DNA of 64,000 nucleotides, from positions 8,788,948-8,852,947 of the forward strand of contig NC_133948.1 in assembly GCF_031877795.1 (NCBI RefSeq). Reading direction: 5' to 3'. This stretch comes from Strix aluco. Lineage: Eukaryota > Chordata > Aves > Strigiformes > Strigidae. The notes beneath the pieces were generated by a model, which was not told the DNA's origin, did not search any database, and worked only from the letters and a program-made list of their open reading frames with translations. Positions 45,896 through 60,400 of the stretch are shown piece by piece. How positions within the stretch are numbered: position 1 is the first letter of the stretch; every line of letters starts with the position of its first letter. A program made the position numbers and the translations under genes.

Positions 45896-48800
45896 CCTCC
45901 TTATCAGTTGTCTTTCTTCCTATTGCTTTACGTATGTAAACAAATCTTTATCAAAATTATTTATTTCATTTTTTAAATGGTGTTCAGAGTTGTGCTTTTG
46001 CCTGTAGAAGCAAAGGGCATGATTTTGAGAAACTGGTGTAATCTTAAATGCAGAACATGCTATTCCAGGGGTTTGTTTGAGACCTTACCGTAATAATTCT
46101 GTCATATTGGGGACTGCCAAGTGGTAAATGCTCATTTAGGGGTTTAGTAAGCGTTCAGATGAAGGTTTAAAATGAGGTCAGGAGGAGCATCTGGTTCCAG
46201 GTCTGTATTTATTCAATCTGAGTGAGTTTGTTAACTCACTGTTAATGACTGTTAGTTATGTAACATCTGGGGTTTGGTGGTTTTTTTTAAATTTGGGAGG
46301 GGACGGGCAGTGTGGTGTTTTCCCCCATCTTTGGTTGTATCCAAATCACAGGGAAAAATAAGTTCTGTTCATGTTCAGCCATTAGCAGTGGTTGAGAACT
46401 GGATGTTCTGAGCATCCTCTCTCCTCCCTCCTATAATCTGTTATTCTTGAAATTGAGATTACAATTTAATTCCTGTATTTAAAGGAAAAAATTTCATTTG
46501 AAGCCATTTCTAGTTATGAAGATGACCTCTAACCTATAGCAAAAGGAACAAGACTGTAAAGACAAGCAATGCAGACCAGATTTGCCTGGGATGTTTTCTG
46601 AGTATCAGTTTTTCTCTTACAGTCGCAGGCCAGTAGGGAGCTTTGCTTCACTGCACAAACACTTCTTGCACCTTTTTAGTTCAACTTTTGAAGTAGACAC
46701 CCTTGAAAAAGGTATGCGTGTAATATATATATATATATAAGAAAAAAATCATAACTTTCTGACTTTGAATATCTGTTTTAATATGCTTATATACTGTAAG
46801 TTAAGGCTGACACAAGGGTTTTTGTTACTGTCATTGTTTTAATGTTACATTTAAGTTTGCTGGTTTTTGACATACTGTACAAATGGCTTAGGGAAATTAG
46901 CCCCTAAAGCCAGAGCTTTTAGAAATGTAATTATTTTTACTTTAAAAGACAAAATGATAATGCCTATAAAATTATTATTTTTATTAGCTTTATCTTCTCC
47001 CACACACTTCCCCTACTTTTTGCACCCTCTATTACCAGGTGTCCACCATGAATAGAAATGTTGGTACTGTGGCAGCCCCTCTGCAGAGCACCTTGACTAG
47101 ATTATTATTAAAGCAGCCCACTTTAGACTCCTTCACCTCTGGTCCCGTTGCTCCATGTGGCTCATAGTGCAGCAATAAGCCCGCCTTCTCCTCATTCAAA
47201 AATTCAGTGTGGAGGTACTGCTTTGCCTAACGTGCTGAGTGCTAAAGCACAGATCAACATATATGTGACAGATTATTTGGAAGATTTAGTGGCAACTCAT
47301 GTACTAGAATGTTCTTGTTTTTAAAACATAGAGGAAACAGGTCATTTATATCCACTATAGTTTGGTGTTTAAAAAAAAAAAAAAAAATTTAGTAAGTACC
47401 AGTAGATTAAGTGGCTGGGGAAAAAAATGAAAATTGTAGTTCATGTATTTTTCCAAAAATACTGCTGCTGCTTTTGGATGGGTTTGCTTGTTTAGGGGGG
47501 AAAATGATTGCAGTTTGCTTAGCAGTAAGGCAAAAAATAAGCAAACAAAAAACCCAAACCCACCCATACTTATCCAAAGTCTGATTTCTTATAATTACTG
47601 GTTCAAGCTCTAGTCCAGTTGAATATTTTGCACTTAAAGTGTCTATACTGACTGATTTCATGCCCCTCAGCTACTGGATTTTCACTTACATGTTATTAGG
47701 ATCAAATGATGCTAAAAGTCAAGGGTTTGGAATTGGTGAAGGAAGCAGTGCATTAGCAGGGCATGAGGTGCCCATCATACAGAATTACCAAACAATTCAA
47801 AGAAAAGTCAAAAGCTTTACAGACTAGCTTAGACATGTTAATGTCTGCATACTGCTGCAGTCTACTTTGCAGAGTAAATGGTACTGATTATCTTGCTGCT
47901 GTCATGTTCTTGAAGTTGACTGTATATATCAAATGTTCAGGATTTTAAAAAATACTTGTGCAGCATTAAACAGTGTTGCTGTTAATTTTAGTAAATACGT
48001 TGACTACAGTTAAGAATCCATTATGTTTTAATCTCTTAAGTTTGGCAACAGTTGTATACATAAAGGTTTTATCTGGTATCAAAGAAGCCAGCATTGTTAG
48101 AAACCTTCATAGTTCTTCAGAATGTCTGCTCTCCTTTTTGTGTCAATAATCATACTGCATTCTGTTTCCAGTGCAGTGCTGCCTTTTCTCACTAGCTCCT
48201 TATAAAGACATCTGAGCTTATACAGTCCAGTAGTCTTAGATGCATGTTTTTCCATTTAAAGATGAGGGAGCTGTTGTGAAGTGCTCAGATAAGATTTTCC
48301 ACCTTGACCCACCTGTGTCTCTGAAAGTACCTGGACACTACGTATTTTCATTATATATTCACCATGTGTTTCTTGTATAAACAGAAGCACCATGCCATTT
48401 ACTTAAATGAAGGACAGACAGTGAGACTTGAAGGGTCTAAATCTGGTGAGGTACTAAGTCGATTACAGAAGTCACTGGGAAGCCTTCTAGAAGGAGCATG
48501 CACATGTGATAAAAGCAAGGCCTTTTCTTTGAAGCTCATCAGCTATCTTTCTTAATTATCCAGAGAAGTAGTTCCTGTTATATTAAAAAGCCTCACCCTG
48601 AGGCTGAGCATGCTCGCTCTACAAAGCTTCAGGTCTCTTCTGGCTAGGCGATAAAAACAAACTAGTTGTAGGAATGAAAACTGCTTCCCCTCTGCCTGTC
48701 GCAGCACTGCCAAATACATCAGAGGAAAATCTGAAGAATAATCTCTTCAAGATTTTTTTTCCTTTTTAAAGCACTGCAATAGAATGTATTTTCAGTGTCT

Positions 48801-49900
48801 GTTTCTTCAGTGGTTGCTACCTACTAAACCAAGTCTTGTTGATGGAAGGAGAAGTGTCACTGTAATGTGAGAATGTTTCCTAAGTGGTGAAAGGTGGTAA
48901 ATGCTGCAGCATTACTTTTTCAAAGTTGGGGTTTTGAGGACTCTTGAATAATTGTGCATTTAAAAAAAACAAACAAAAACCCACAACAGAAAACCAGCAA
49001 ACCCTGCAATGGAAAAAAGTTTTAGTTACTGAGTCTCTGGTGTTGCTGAATATTGCATAATGCTCCATTCTATTGTCTTCCAGATTTCTTGGAAATATTT
49101 GTGCGCTGTATTGGGATCAGCTGAGCCCCTTATTATCCACTCATGCAATGGGAGGATCTGATCCCATGCTGTTAGGGCTATATCCTAGCCAAAATCTATG
49201 AGAATTTCCCATATGTAGAATAATATACAGAATGAAAATTCTAGTGCTCATATTTTCATGGATTACTTATTCCTCCTTAGGGGAGTGAACTGCAGTGGCA
49301 TACGTGTTTTAATGTTAGCTATGACAACATTAAAGGTGTACTGGGGACAGATGGTGTTGACAGTGTAGATGTAACTTAAAGATGACAAGTTCACTACTGG
49401 TGATGCAAAAGCTTGTGACATATGTTTTATTAACTTTGCCGGGGAAGTGTGAATAGTTGCATGTGACTTGCTGTGACCAGAGCCTTTAAATATTTTCATG
49501 TGAAAGCAATTACAGTCCAAAGTAATTACTAATGCTTATCAGCTGTCATCTGATCTATCTTGTCTCCTACTAATGTGTAACACTTCAGTCTTGGGCAGTA
49601 GGGCAACCTAATTTCCAATACAGATGCACAGATTTCTAGGGGAAGGAAAGATGTTCTGGATATTGTAAATGAAATACTGTTATGTTTTATACATGACATT
49701 CAGTAATGTCTGCTTAGGCTGTATTTGTAAAGATAGTTAATTATTTCATGTTCTTGAGTGGATAACCCAGGGGATGGAGGAGTTACACTATGTACAATTA
49801 ATGTTTATGATCATACAAAGCATGTTGATTATAAAAATAATGTGCATAGGAATTCCTTTAAAAGTTTTGTGCAATAAACTATTTTTGGTAAAGGGCTCCA
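45896..49900 (+). other. GOLGA3: GOLGA3 3' UTR
   Basis: Follows the stop codon; AT-rich, with no coding frame of note. AATAAA at 49873-49878 with a T/GT-rich stretch about 25-40 nt downstream is the likely main poly(A) signal. A second AATAAA lies at 50124-50129. A TA microsatellite sits at 46724-46738. A 4 kb 3' UTR is in keeping with the long human GOLGA3 transcript. Exact end is inferred. Confidence 0.6.
49873..49878 (+). promoter_or_regulatory. Candidate GOLGA3 poly(A) signal
   Basis: Canonical AATAAA, followed by TTGGTAAAGG and a GT/T-rich stretch (tgttgtttct). A second canonical hexamer at 50124-50129 could serve as a distal site. Confidence 0.5.
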
Positions 49901-50599
49901 TGTTGTTTCTACTTTTAAAGAGAAATTGATATCCTCTTTGGTTTTGGACAGTAATTTTTATGTTTAGGATTCTGAACGTGCTCTGTAGTCACCTTTAAGG
50001 AAAAAAACCCACCTTATTTTAAAAGACTATGCTATCATGTATTGATTTTTCACACATCTATAACTGGTTGTGCTTGTATTGCCATTACATTTCCTTTTTT
50101 TCAGTTTGCTGAACATGTCAGGAAATAAATGCAGTGTCTTTCCCTTGGCCTGAATTTTCCAACATCTGAAGTTTGAGTGTGCAAAATGGAACAACGCAGA
50201 AAGGTCATCTTGATTCTAAATTAGCCAAGTGCAATGGTGAGGCGAGAAATTACTGTATCTTGCTTGTTGTATTAAACAGTGTGAGTTAAAGGGGTGTTGT
50301 CAACTTCTTGAAGGCCTACCATTTTGTTTTGTCATTTAAACCAGCAACTGATAGGTTTTGTTATAGTACAGGTAGCTGTACCTGTAAGGGAGCGATGTTG
50401 TAACTAAGGTGAGGGCTGGCTTACATCTGTGGACAGACTGCTTTCCTTTTCATGCGCTGGGCCCTGCCTTCGTCATGGTTTGCCATCTCTGCAGCGTTTC
50501 ACTTTGAGCTTTCTGAAGTATTTATACCTATTTTATACCCTGTGCATATAACTTTGAATCTCAATAACCCCTGGGGGTGGTGGTGCAGCGAGATGGTCG

Positions 50600-51460
50600 A
50601 GTCCTGCGTTCTCTAACGCCTGTCTGTGCAGTACCCGTCGAGGCTCAACCCGCCGCTCCTCGGTCCCGCCGCGGACGCCCTTCGGCAGTGGCCGCCCTCG
50701 CTGAGGGAGGCGGAGCCGCTCCGCCCTCACCGGGCCCCGGGGCGGAGGCCAGGCGCGAGGGGCGGGGCCGCCGCGCTTTTCTGTCAGGCAGCGGGGCGGG
50801 CAGGCCCGGCGTCTCGCGGGAAGGGGGCCTGCCGGGGCGGGGCGGGGGGAGGCGGAGAGGCGGAAGCCCGGAGGCCGCTGAGGTACCGTCCCCGAAGGGC
50901 GTGCGGGGAGTGTCTGTGTGCGGCGGGCGGGCCGGGGCCGGGGCATGGAGCGGTGGGTCGGGGCCGCCGGGGGCTGGGGCTCCCTGTGGGGAGCCGGCTG
51001 GGGCCGCTGGCTGGGCTGGGAGCTCTTGGCCGCCTGCGCGGTCATCGGCGCCGTGGGCTGGCTGCTGCGGCTGCTGGAGAGGAGGCCGGGCGGCCGCGGG
51101 GCGCCGGCGGCGGCCATCTCGTCGCCCGCACCCCTCTCCTCCCCGGCGCCGCTCTCCGCGCGGAGCCGGCGCTGCAGCGGGAGCCGCCCAGGTGAGAGAC
51201 TCGGGGGAGGTCGGCGGGGGGTGGCGCGGCCTCTGGCTCTGCGGGAGAGCCGGCTGGGCAGCGGGCCCCGCCCGGGGAGGCCTGCGGCCTCTCGCCTTTC
51301 CCGCCGCCGCGGCCCTGCTGCGCCCGCCGCCCCGTTCCCTCGTTGTCGCCTACGGCGACGGGGTCGGCTGCTGCCTGCTCCACCCTTCTCAGGCGTCCCT
51401 GCTCCTGCTCTCTGCGGTCTCAGCCCTCTCGCACACCGAGCCTGCCTTCCCTTCCTAGCT
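50600..51460 (+). promoter_or_regulatory. ANKLE2: CpG-island promoter of ANKLE2
   Basis: Dense CpG begins just after 50600 and covers exon 1. Upstream of the ATG are several GC boxes (ggggcggggc near 50755 and 50833), an ETS-type cggaag near 50861 and a tctcgcgggaa element at 50812-50822. No TATA box is seen. Long frames on both strands here reflect GC content, except for exon 1. Confidence 0.75.
50945..51191 (+). CDS. ANKLE2: ANKLE2 coding exon 1 (residues 1-82)
   Basis: Encodes a Trp/Gly-rich start ([12 protein letters not shown]), a hydrophobic helix ending LLRLLERR and an Ala/Pro/Ser-rich linker. It resembles human in layout (WELL...RWLVRRLG) more than in sequence. Donor cgcccag|gtgaga, phase 1. 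Confidence 0.93.
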
Positions 51461-54400
51461 CTAGAAACACGGTCATTTCTCGTTCCTGAGAAGTCATCCT
51501 TCCGCCCCCCACCCCCCCCAACCCGCTTTCTTTCAGTTCTCCCTTTCCCGTACCTTATTCCAAGTTTGTTTTGCAGTTCTCTTTCTGCCACGTAGTTCAT
51601 AACTGTTAGCTAATTTGGCAACAGGCAGTATAGACTAAATACCCGATTGCATAGCCACAGTTATTCTGCCATGTGCAAATCCTCGCAGCCGAAATACAGC
51701 CAAAGACGGGATATGTGTCTCATTTAATTCCTGCCTCGAAAAGAAAATAAAAAGTCTGTCTTCTTACATTGCTTATTTACTGAAGCATTTAATGAGTAGT
51801 GGACTAAAATGGTACTGCTATCCTTAAAAGTTAGTCATTCATTCATTCTCTCTTGGTACTAGTCTTAATTTTTTTGGAAACAGATTCTGCTGTTTCATAC
51901 TGATGCAGTAAGACAAGGTAAAATACAACTTATTCTTCCAGATTTTGGTTGATTTGGAAGAAGCCTTGAACAGATGTTTGTTGTTACAGTAGTTATTCAC
52001 CTTTGTAAAGTCACTAAAGGTAACTTGCAAGACCTTATGTGCCAAGACAGAAAAAGTAGCTGCATCAGTGCTGGCTATACTCTGGATCATTTGAAGTTAC
52101 ATAAAATGCATTTTAAGGTTCAAGTAATAGCCTTTTGCACCTACATGTAGCAAATGATTGAAGGATTCTCTTAAAACAGGCAGTTGCTATTTCTGAGGTT
52201 TGCAAGTCACACCTTTTGTTTTGGACAGATCAGGTGATGCGGTTAAAAATTAATAAATGCTTATCCATGTTAGCTGAAAGCTTAATGTCAGAACACAAAC
52301 ATATTTCGTGAAAGTTCTACATTGTCATTCCAACAATGTTTTTCCTGTTTCCACAGCAAGCTTATTGTAGAAAACTCTTTGTGCTAGCAGTAGATCTTAA
52401 ACCAAAGATTAGTTTCTTTACTGTTGGTCTGCTTTGTCATTTCACTCTCTGATTTAGTTGTGTCTGAGTTGTAATGGATGCATGAAATAAATACTTACAT
52501 AGATGAGGAAGCAAATTTTAGGCGCTAAGTTCTATCAAAACATAAGATACCAGAGAAATAACTCCTTCATGACATTTTTTTACTTAACCGCAAGCCAAGA
52601 AGAAAGATTTTTTTGTGTGCCTGCATACTACATGTACATGAATTGTACATACGTAAGGGTCTGCTCTTCTGCAGAATGATTGTGCTGGTTCCAAATTCTA
52701 AAAATAGGATCATTTCCTGAGTTAATTCTTTAAGGCATTATGCTGTGTTGACTCTTTTAAAGTGTTTTCATTGAGTTGTTTCTGCGATAAACTTTCATAC
52801 CTCTGAGTTTTCATTTTTATTGTATTTTTTCAGTTATGCAATCTCAAAAAGAAAATCTTCAGCAAGTTTTGATATTCTTATAATTGACCTCAGGGCCACA
52901 TTTTATCCCTTGATTAAAACAAAATGGCACCAAATTTATTTTTAAAAAACAGAGGATTAAGAATCAAAATTAAGTGAGAATATCTTTTACCTCTGTCTGC
53001 TGGCTTGTGGGCAAGTCAGATAATTGTAACAAGGTTGCTGGGAGGTTCAGGAGTTGTAACTAGAATACTTTGGGGAGGTCGCTCAGCAGCATCGGCTGTG
53101 GCTTTGCCACAGTTTGGTGGGTTTTTTTTTAAGCTGAAATATTCTTACTTCCCATCATTTCAGTGAGGTTCCAGTTAATATTTGTGAAATACTCGGAGAC
53201 TGAGGTATGTTCTCTAACCACAAGATGTTTACAATTGGACATTCTAAAAAAACCCCAACCAACTCTCAAAGGAAATGGCCCTCCAGAAAACAACCCTCAA
53301 ATTCACATAACTTTCAAATTGTAATAGTGCTTGAAAACCTGCTTAAAGTTTGGCATTAACATGTTTGGCCATTATATTTCCTAGTATTAGAAACGTAATA
53401 GTTCTGAAGTCAGATTCCAGTGAAAATTTTACTTGGCTATGTTGACTATTGCTGAAAGTTTCAAAAACTGCATGCATTTGGGTTTTTTTAATATATGAAA
53501 AGTTTGATTCTTTACCAGCTTAATCCTCAGGTAATTTTAGAAGCAAGATTGTTGTGTCTATGTTGTTGATGTATTTTGTGATGCTACTATTGGCAATACA
53601 CATGGGAAAATAAGGGTGTTTGACTATGCTGCAAGTCTATGATGAAGATGCAATTTTGGAATTACTTCTGAGTTTGTACACCCTGAAAAAATGAGTCAGT
53701 ATTTAGAGTGTTGTATCCCTGCTATGTTAGGGTGCAGCCATTCACCATTCAAGCCTCACATTACCTTCCCAGACAAAGGTTCTTGCCCATCAGAGTGGAT
53801 GTTCTGACTCATGTTAAGGACTGCTTGTGCACCCTGTTCATAAAGCAGGAGAGCTCATAAATCATGGACATTTCTTTACTGCTAGGTGTGTCCACAAATG
53901 CGCTTTTGGGGAGACTTACCTTAAAATTACAGATGATACTGATTTCATACCTGGCAGATTGCATTGTCTCTAATGGAGATTAGAGTTGTGTTATTAAAGT
54001 TGTGTTATTCCAAATATAGTGTGATTAAAAAAGTACAAATCTATTCATGTGGAAAAGCTGCAAATGTGTGTTCTGGTAGTCTTAAGTTTCATAAACTGAG
54101 GATGAAAGCTGGAATTGAAAATAAAGTACAAAAAATGCCACACACACCTATCCAAACCAGTATAACCCATAAAATGGCTACGTGATGAAGGAAGGGTCAA
54201 TTTAAGGGGGGGGTGAAAGCAAGGTGAAGGAGTAGGACACCTAATCGTTTCTGTCCTAAAGCTGTCCTATCTAACTAGGGTGCAGCAGGAAAAAATCACA
54301 GTCTTTGTGAAGACACATGGATGCAGTATGTGATGAAATAATTTTAAAGCTGCTTCCATTCTTGAGCTCCCCAAATCCTGTATTTTTCAGCTGTATTTTT

Positions 54401-57400
54401 CACAGCAAGAAATTTGTATTGGCATGATGTTGGTTTTAGTATTTGACCAGTGCAGGAGCTTTAAATGTGTGGATTACATGGAGGAAAGTCATCTGGGGGA
54501 CTTGCAGTATCATACCAGAGAGAAGGATTTTCTTTTGGAAATGGAGAAATTCTTCCAGTTCCCGCTCTTTGTCAGAGAGGGAAATCTGAAAACATCAGCT
54601 GTTCTTGTCTCCTGGCTGTTTGCTCTCAAAACGGGGGCTGGGAAACAACATGTTGTGTAAATAGTTCCAGCCTTGCATCATGGCCAGAGATAGCCTCCCC
54701 CAGTTGCTGCATCATACTTGATGCCTTGTGCTTTTGTCAGCTAGAAATTCTTATGGAAATAATAGAAATAATGCTGTGCTGTGCTTTCTGCTGTAGGTGC
54801 TGCCTAACCAGAAACTCTTACTGGGGGTAACTAGTCATCACGTTCTTGTATTCCATTACATACACCGATTGTGCATTGGCAGGGATCTAAGCCTGTCATA
54901 AATTTTCATGCATAAATATTCTGGATTGAATTTTCACTCCAAAAGAAATTTGAAAAGATCAAATAAAATGTAAGCTGTAAATACTCTTTCAAGTAGTTGT
55001 GAGAGGACAGGAAATAAACCCTTGGTATAAGTCTGATAGCTTAAAAATGTTTTAAATGTGTTTAGTTGAAAAATATTTTGTCTTCTCTGCAACTGCAATA
55101 ATCTCTTCAGAATCTGAAAAATTGTTATGAGACACTTTTTTTTTCCCTTGGCTTTAATACAGCATTTATATAGCAGAAGAAAAGTGGTGTTCTTTACAGT
55201 TTACCTCCTCTCTTTTTTGCCTTTCCTATAGGTGAAATAACAATGGATGCAATATTATCCCGATTGAAGCAGCTCACCCCTGATGAGCTTAGAGAAGAAA
55301 TTGTAAGAGCAGGACTGAAATGTGGGCCCATTACATCAACTACTAGGTTTATTTTTGAAAAAAAATTGGCTCAGGCATTGTTGGAGCAGCAAGGAGCACT
55401 GGAGGAAAAAGGATCTGCTCTCTCAGAGGAGGCCGCTGGAAATCTCCTATCTGATAGCAGCCGGGCAGAAGCACAAAAGGCTTTGAAAACTACGGCAGTG
55501 AATCACAACGGTCATGGAAGTGTTTCTGAAGAGGTGGACTTTGGGTACTGTGTGGGTCTGAACCCTCCAGAAGAAGATGTTGTGATGCACATGAACTGTT
55601 CAGCTCCAGTCTGTGGAGCAGGATGTGTTGATTCACAAATTAGTACTCAGACACCGTCCAGAGATCCCCCGTTATTCTATGGTGTTTGTCCAGTTTATGA
55701 TGACATATTGGCAAGGAATGGTAAATATTCATTTCCTTTATTTCCAGTGCTAAGCATTTTACAATCATGTCTAAATAGACCTTTTTCTGTATAGCAGGTG
55801 ATACAAACATCACTGTATCTTAAGCACTATTTAAAGTACTTTTTGTTTCTGTAAATAGTATTTATTGGATCTTCAGAGGCACGGAAACAGGTGACATCCC
55901 AGGTGTTCTGCCATGACAGTTGGTACACATGAGGATCCTCTACTCTGTGTAGCTCAGAGGAAGAAAACAATTTCCTACTGCTACTCTTACACCATCCTGT
56001 GCCTTTAATCCCTCAAGAATAAAAAGCAATCCTATAAATAAGCAATCAAAAAACTATTTATACTATCATCAGGTGAAGCTTAAACGATCTCTTCTAACGG
56101 ATTTTGTATTTTCCTTTCTGTCTTAATGCCAAATGGTATCTAGAAGCATCAGTCATTCTTAATGTTTTATTGATGAATACTGCAATAAGGAATGATTAAA
56201 TTACCTAGTGACAGGATTATAGTAGTGCATAAAGGATTGTTTACTCTGAGACAGTAGTAAGTATTCTTTCTCATAAGAAGAGTATTCAGATATCTTAATT
56301 TGAACAAATTAACATTAATGCAAAAGGAGAAGGATTTGATTAGTATCCAAGGTTCTGTGTAGAGGTCCTAAAGTTGTCACAGTGTATCAATTACATAGTG
56401 CATCTTTCTGAACAAGAGAACATGGAAAGTAATGGAGGCTGAATAAGCTCCGAGTATCCTGTTCAATCTGGATGTGAAATACTCGCTTGTTGAAGCTGGC
56501 CCATCTATTAAAAGAGATGTTCAGATATTGATTGATAGGAATGGCCAAACGCTGTACCCATACTGCCTGATGTTAGCTGGAGTGTGTAAAATCCTTCTAC
56601 TCAAGTTTCCAGGAGAGAAAATTGAAAAGATCTTTTGACTCTTACGCCATGTTTGGAAGAGAAACAGTTTGAAACCAAAGCTGGAAGGATAGTGTGAGGA
56701 TTTTGCAGTCTGTTTCTAGGAACAAATCTGAGATTATGGAAATAACTTTGATTGTACTTTGTTGCAGAGAGAATACATGTTTATGAAGATAAAAAGGAAG
56801 CTCTCCAAGCTGTTAAAATGATTAAGGGTTCCCGTTTTAAAGCTTTTTCAAACAGAGAGGATGCTGAGAAATTTGCTAAAGGAATCTGTGATTATTTCCC
56901 GTCTCCAAGCAAGTCCTCTTTATGTTTGTCTCCTGTGAAAATGGGATCATTTAACAGAGGTAAGTAAGGGTGTTCATCTGTGTACAGTGGATGCAATATA
57001 CACTGTTAATTTTTTGAGAGAAGAAGCAACAACTTCATAACCAATATACTAATAACAGAAAAAATTTCGAAGGGTGAATCATCTCAATAAACTGAAGTCC
57101 CTTTAGAGTGGTGGTGTTTAAGATAATCTGTAAACAAATGTTCGATCAGAACTCCAGTATTTAAGTACATTTTTTCTGTGAAATAAATTAGAAAGAGGCA
57201 ATAAAAAGCATATTTGAATTTTTTAATTCAGATCTGGTTTTACTTCTGTATAAAGTGATACTGCCACTGAAGAAGTCATCCTTTATTGATGCTTTTCCAA
57301 GAAAGGAATGCCAAAATTTATGTACAGAAATAAAAAAAGAAGTAGAGTATGTTGGAATCCTGCCATTTCTTTTGTAAAGAACTACTACAGACGTAAATTA

Positions 57401-60400
57401 GAGCCCTAGGAATCTATGGAAAGACTGCTTTTTGTGTTTTAAAGCGTAAGGTTTGGCCTTCAATGTATGGTTTCTGTGGTCTATGTTACAATAAAGTAAA
57501 CTGGTTACTTCTAAAAGCAATTATCGTTGTTCTGGTTTGCTTGAATTTTACACTGAAAAATGTTGCTATGCTTCTAAAGCTGAAATGTTGGTAATGGCCT
57601 GCAGAGATATGTTGCTTAGTAGTTTATGGTTCTATTTCATAGGATTTGATTTTACTCATGGATTTCAGGATTTTTAGGTTTAATAAGACGCTGATAAAAT
57701 TGTACAGTATATTAAAACTGTACTTAATTGTTAAGTAAGTTTGTAAGTTCAGAAATAAAATAGTAAACACTTGATCATATTTCACAGTGTTCCCAGTTGC
57801 TAGATTAAAGGGACTCAGTAGTCACAGAATTGCAAAAGCAATTTTAAGTGTTCAGAAAATTCTTACTTTGTGTTGAATTTTACTTTAAGTTTGAATGGAA
57901 GCAGATTGGTGATTATAAAATTTACCAGTCCCTATTAAAGTCTCAAACAGTTTTACAACATGATTACGTCATATTCTCCTCCCTCCCTATTACTAACTAC
58001 TAGTATTTTTAAATGTCTTGTCATTGACCTCAGTTTTTTTACTGCTGTACATTAAAGATGCAAGGTTAATACATATTTTAGGTTAAAAGCTTATTTTCAC
58101 GGTCTGGGTATGAAAATAGTGATCACTGAAAGGAATGTATCTAGAAAGATGTTACCTGTGTTTGACAGATGGCTTATGCTCCCCTGAGACCGAAACTGCT
58201 AATAAGGAGAGAGCCAACAGTTATAAAAGTCCACGTACTCAAGATCTTACTGCTAAACTTCGGAAAGCTGTCGAGAAAGGAGATATAGCAACATTTTCAG
58301 AACTTATTTGGAGTAACCCTCGCTATCTGATTGGGTCGGGAGACAATCCAACAGTTGTACAGGTAAAAGAAATAAAACAGAAAAATCCAAGTTCTGGTTT
58401 CGTGATTTAGCGTTGAGGCCTGATAAGCAGAACTGGAAGGAATGGTGTTTCCTACTCTTCCTTCAAGATGTCTTCCTTCCACCAGTGCAAAGTTTCTCAG
58501 TGTTTATTGATACTAGCTGAAAGTGAAGAGAAACATGGCAGTTGCCTGTCTTGTGTAAGTCACCCATCATAACTGAGAGCTGCCTTTGCTCCAGAAGAGC
58601 TAGAGTAAAGAAACTGAGTATGCAGCTCTTCAGGGGAAGAATAGTTTTATCCAGTAGTGCAAGAATAGTCTTGTCTTCATACAGTATTGATCTCCTCCGG
58701 GTAATTCCAGTCTTTTTTAAATGGAATCATTTTAAGGAACGGGGTAGTGCCTAGGCTGTGACTAGGTGATCCTACAGCACTGCTTACCTAGCAGCACTGC
58801 TTACCATTAAATTCCAAAATGTGATCTGCATCTAAAATCCATGTATAAGGTACCATTTAGTAGACGCTGACAATCCTACTTCAACAAATTACTTCTACCA
58901 GTCCAGCTTTGTGAAGTTTTTGAAATTTTGTATGTAATATATTATGGCAAGCTGATTTTCCTGCTGCTTTTATACACTGAACTTCCTATCTCCTTTTATT
59001 ACATGATATCTTGATATACCTCCTTTGCCACATTTTTGACTTATATGTAAAAAAAGACTGTAGCTGAGTATAGCAATAACATTGTTAATTGTAAAAATAA
59101 TGTGGGTATAAAAATGCATAGGTCTTTATGATCTATAATTTACTGCAGTTCTGAATGCTTATGTACTGTTTTGTAAACATATTTTTCCTAATAAAGTATT
59201 TCGAAACAGATATCTAAATGTAAGACTCAGTGTGAGCATCTTTGTATTTTCACAGTTAAATCAGTTAAGTGTATGTGGGTGTAAGAAAGCTGTTTAGATT
59301 TCAGTTCATTCTAATGTTTTTTTTTTTCAGGAAGGGTGCAGGTATAACGTTATGCATGTTGCTGCCAAGGAGAATCAACCTGGTATTTGTCAATTATTAC
59401 TGGACACTTTGGAAAATCCTGAATTTATGCGTCTTATGTATCCAGATGATAATGATACAATGTTGAAGAATCGCATCCAATATATTGTTGACCTTTACCT
59501 TAATACACCAGATAAAGCGGTAAGATTTGAATGGTTGCCAGCTGCTTATTATTATGGAAACAACTGGAAGGTGTTAAGGATGTGTAAGGGAGAAGAAAAG
59601 AGAATAGAAGGGGACACTTCTAGCAATTCATGAGTTCTGTGGGTTTTAATAATCATTATTATACAGTATCGTGGGAAAAGATCTATGAAGAGCCCTGGTA
59701 ATTAGTAAATGACATTTATTTACTTTTCCCGGTCTCAAAATACATGCAATTGATTTTATCATGTTTCCAAATGCATGTGAATTTTCCATTTTTCCCACTG
59801 CAGGGATTTGATACTCCATTGCATTTTGCCTGCAAGTTTGGGAATTTGGACGTTGTTAATGTGCTTACCTCACACCCAGCTATTGTAAAAAATCCAAGAA
59901 ACAAATATGATCAAACTCCAGCAGAAGTAAGTCTCTCCACATTCACAACCAAAACCAAAAATGTTATGCCTAATCGCTGTTTTTCAAGGTGAAACATTTA
60001 CTAACTACTGTAGATAGAAGGCTTGTGGTAAGATGCTAATGTCAAGATTAGAGTGTAAATCTTTGATAACATTAAAAATATTTTATGTTGATTGTATCTG
60101 GGGAAAAGTTCTAGACTTTATAATTAACTGCCTTTTCTTTACAGTATCCATTTTATGGATGTGGATGTATTTTAGTGGTTTGTTCTGCTATGAATTAAAA
60201 ATACTGAATGAGCTGTGTAGAGGCAAATAATGTGACTCTTCAAAAAGAGCACACGTTGCAATTGATTTGAGATTGATGTCTTATGTTTTACTAACAAATA
60301 AAATTATATTAACAGGTAGTTTGTGAAAGAAGCAAGAATAAATCTGCAGAATTGAAAGAAAAACTAAGAGAGTACTTGAAAGGTATGTATTCAGTTTTAT

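Noticed and set aside
50533-51600. 355-codon minus-strand frame over ANKLE2 exon 1
   Set aside because: It is the shadow of the GC-rich promoter and exon 1; Arg/Pro-rich with no domain.
54424-54830. Two overlapping frames of 78 and 121 codons in ANKLE2 intron 1
   Set aside because: No match to ANKLE2 or any known domain; adding them would break continuity with the conserved exon 2.
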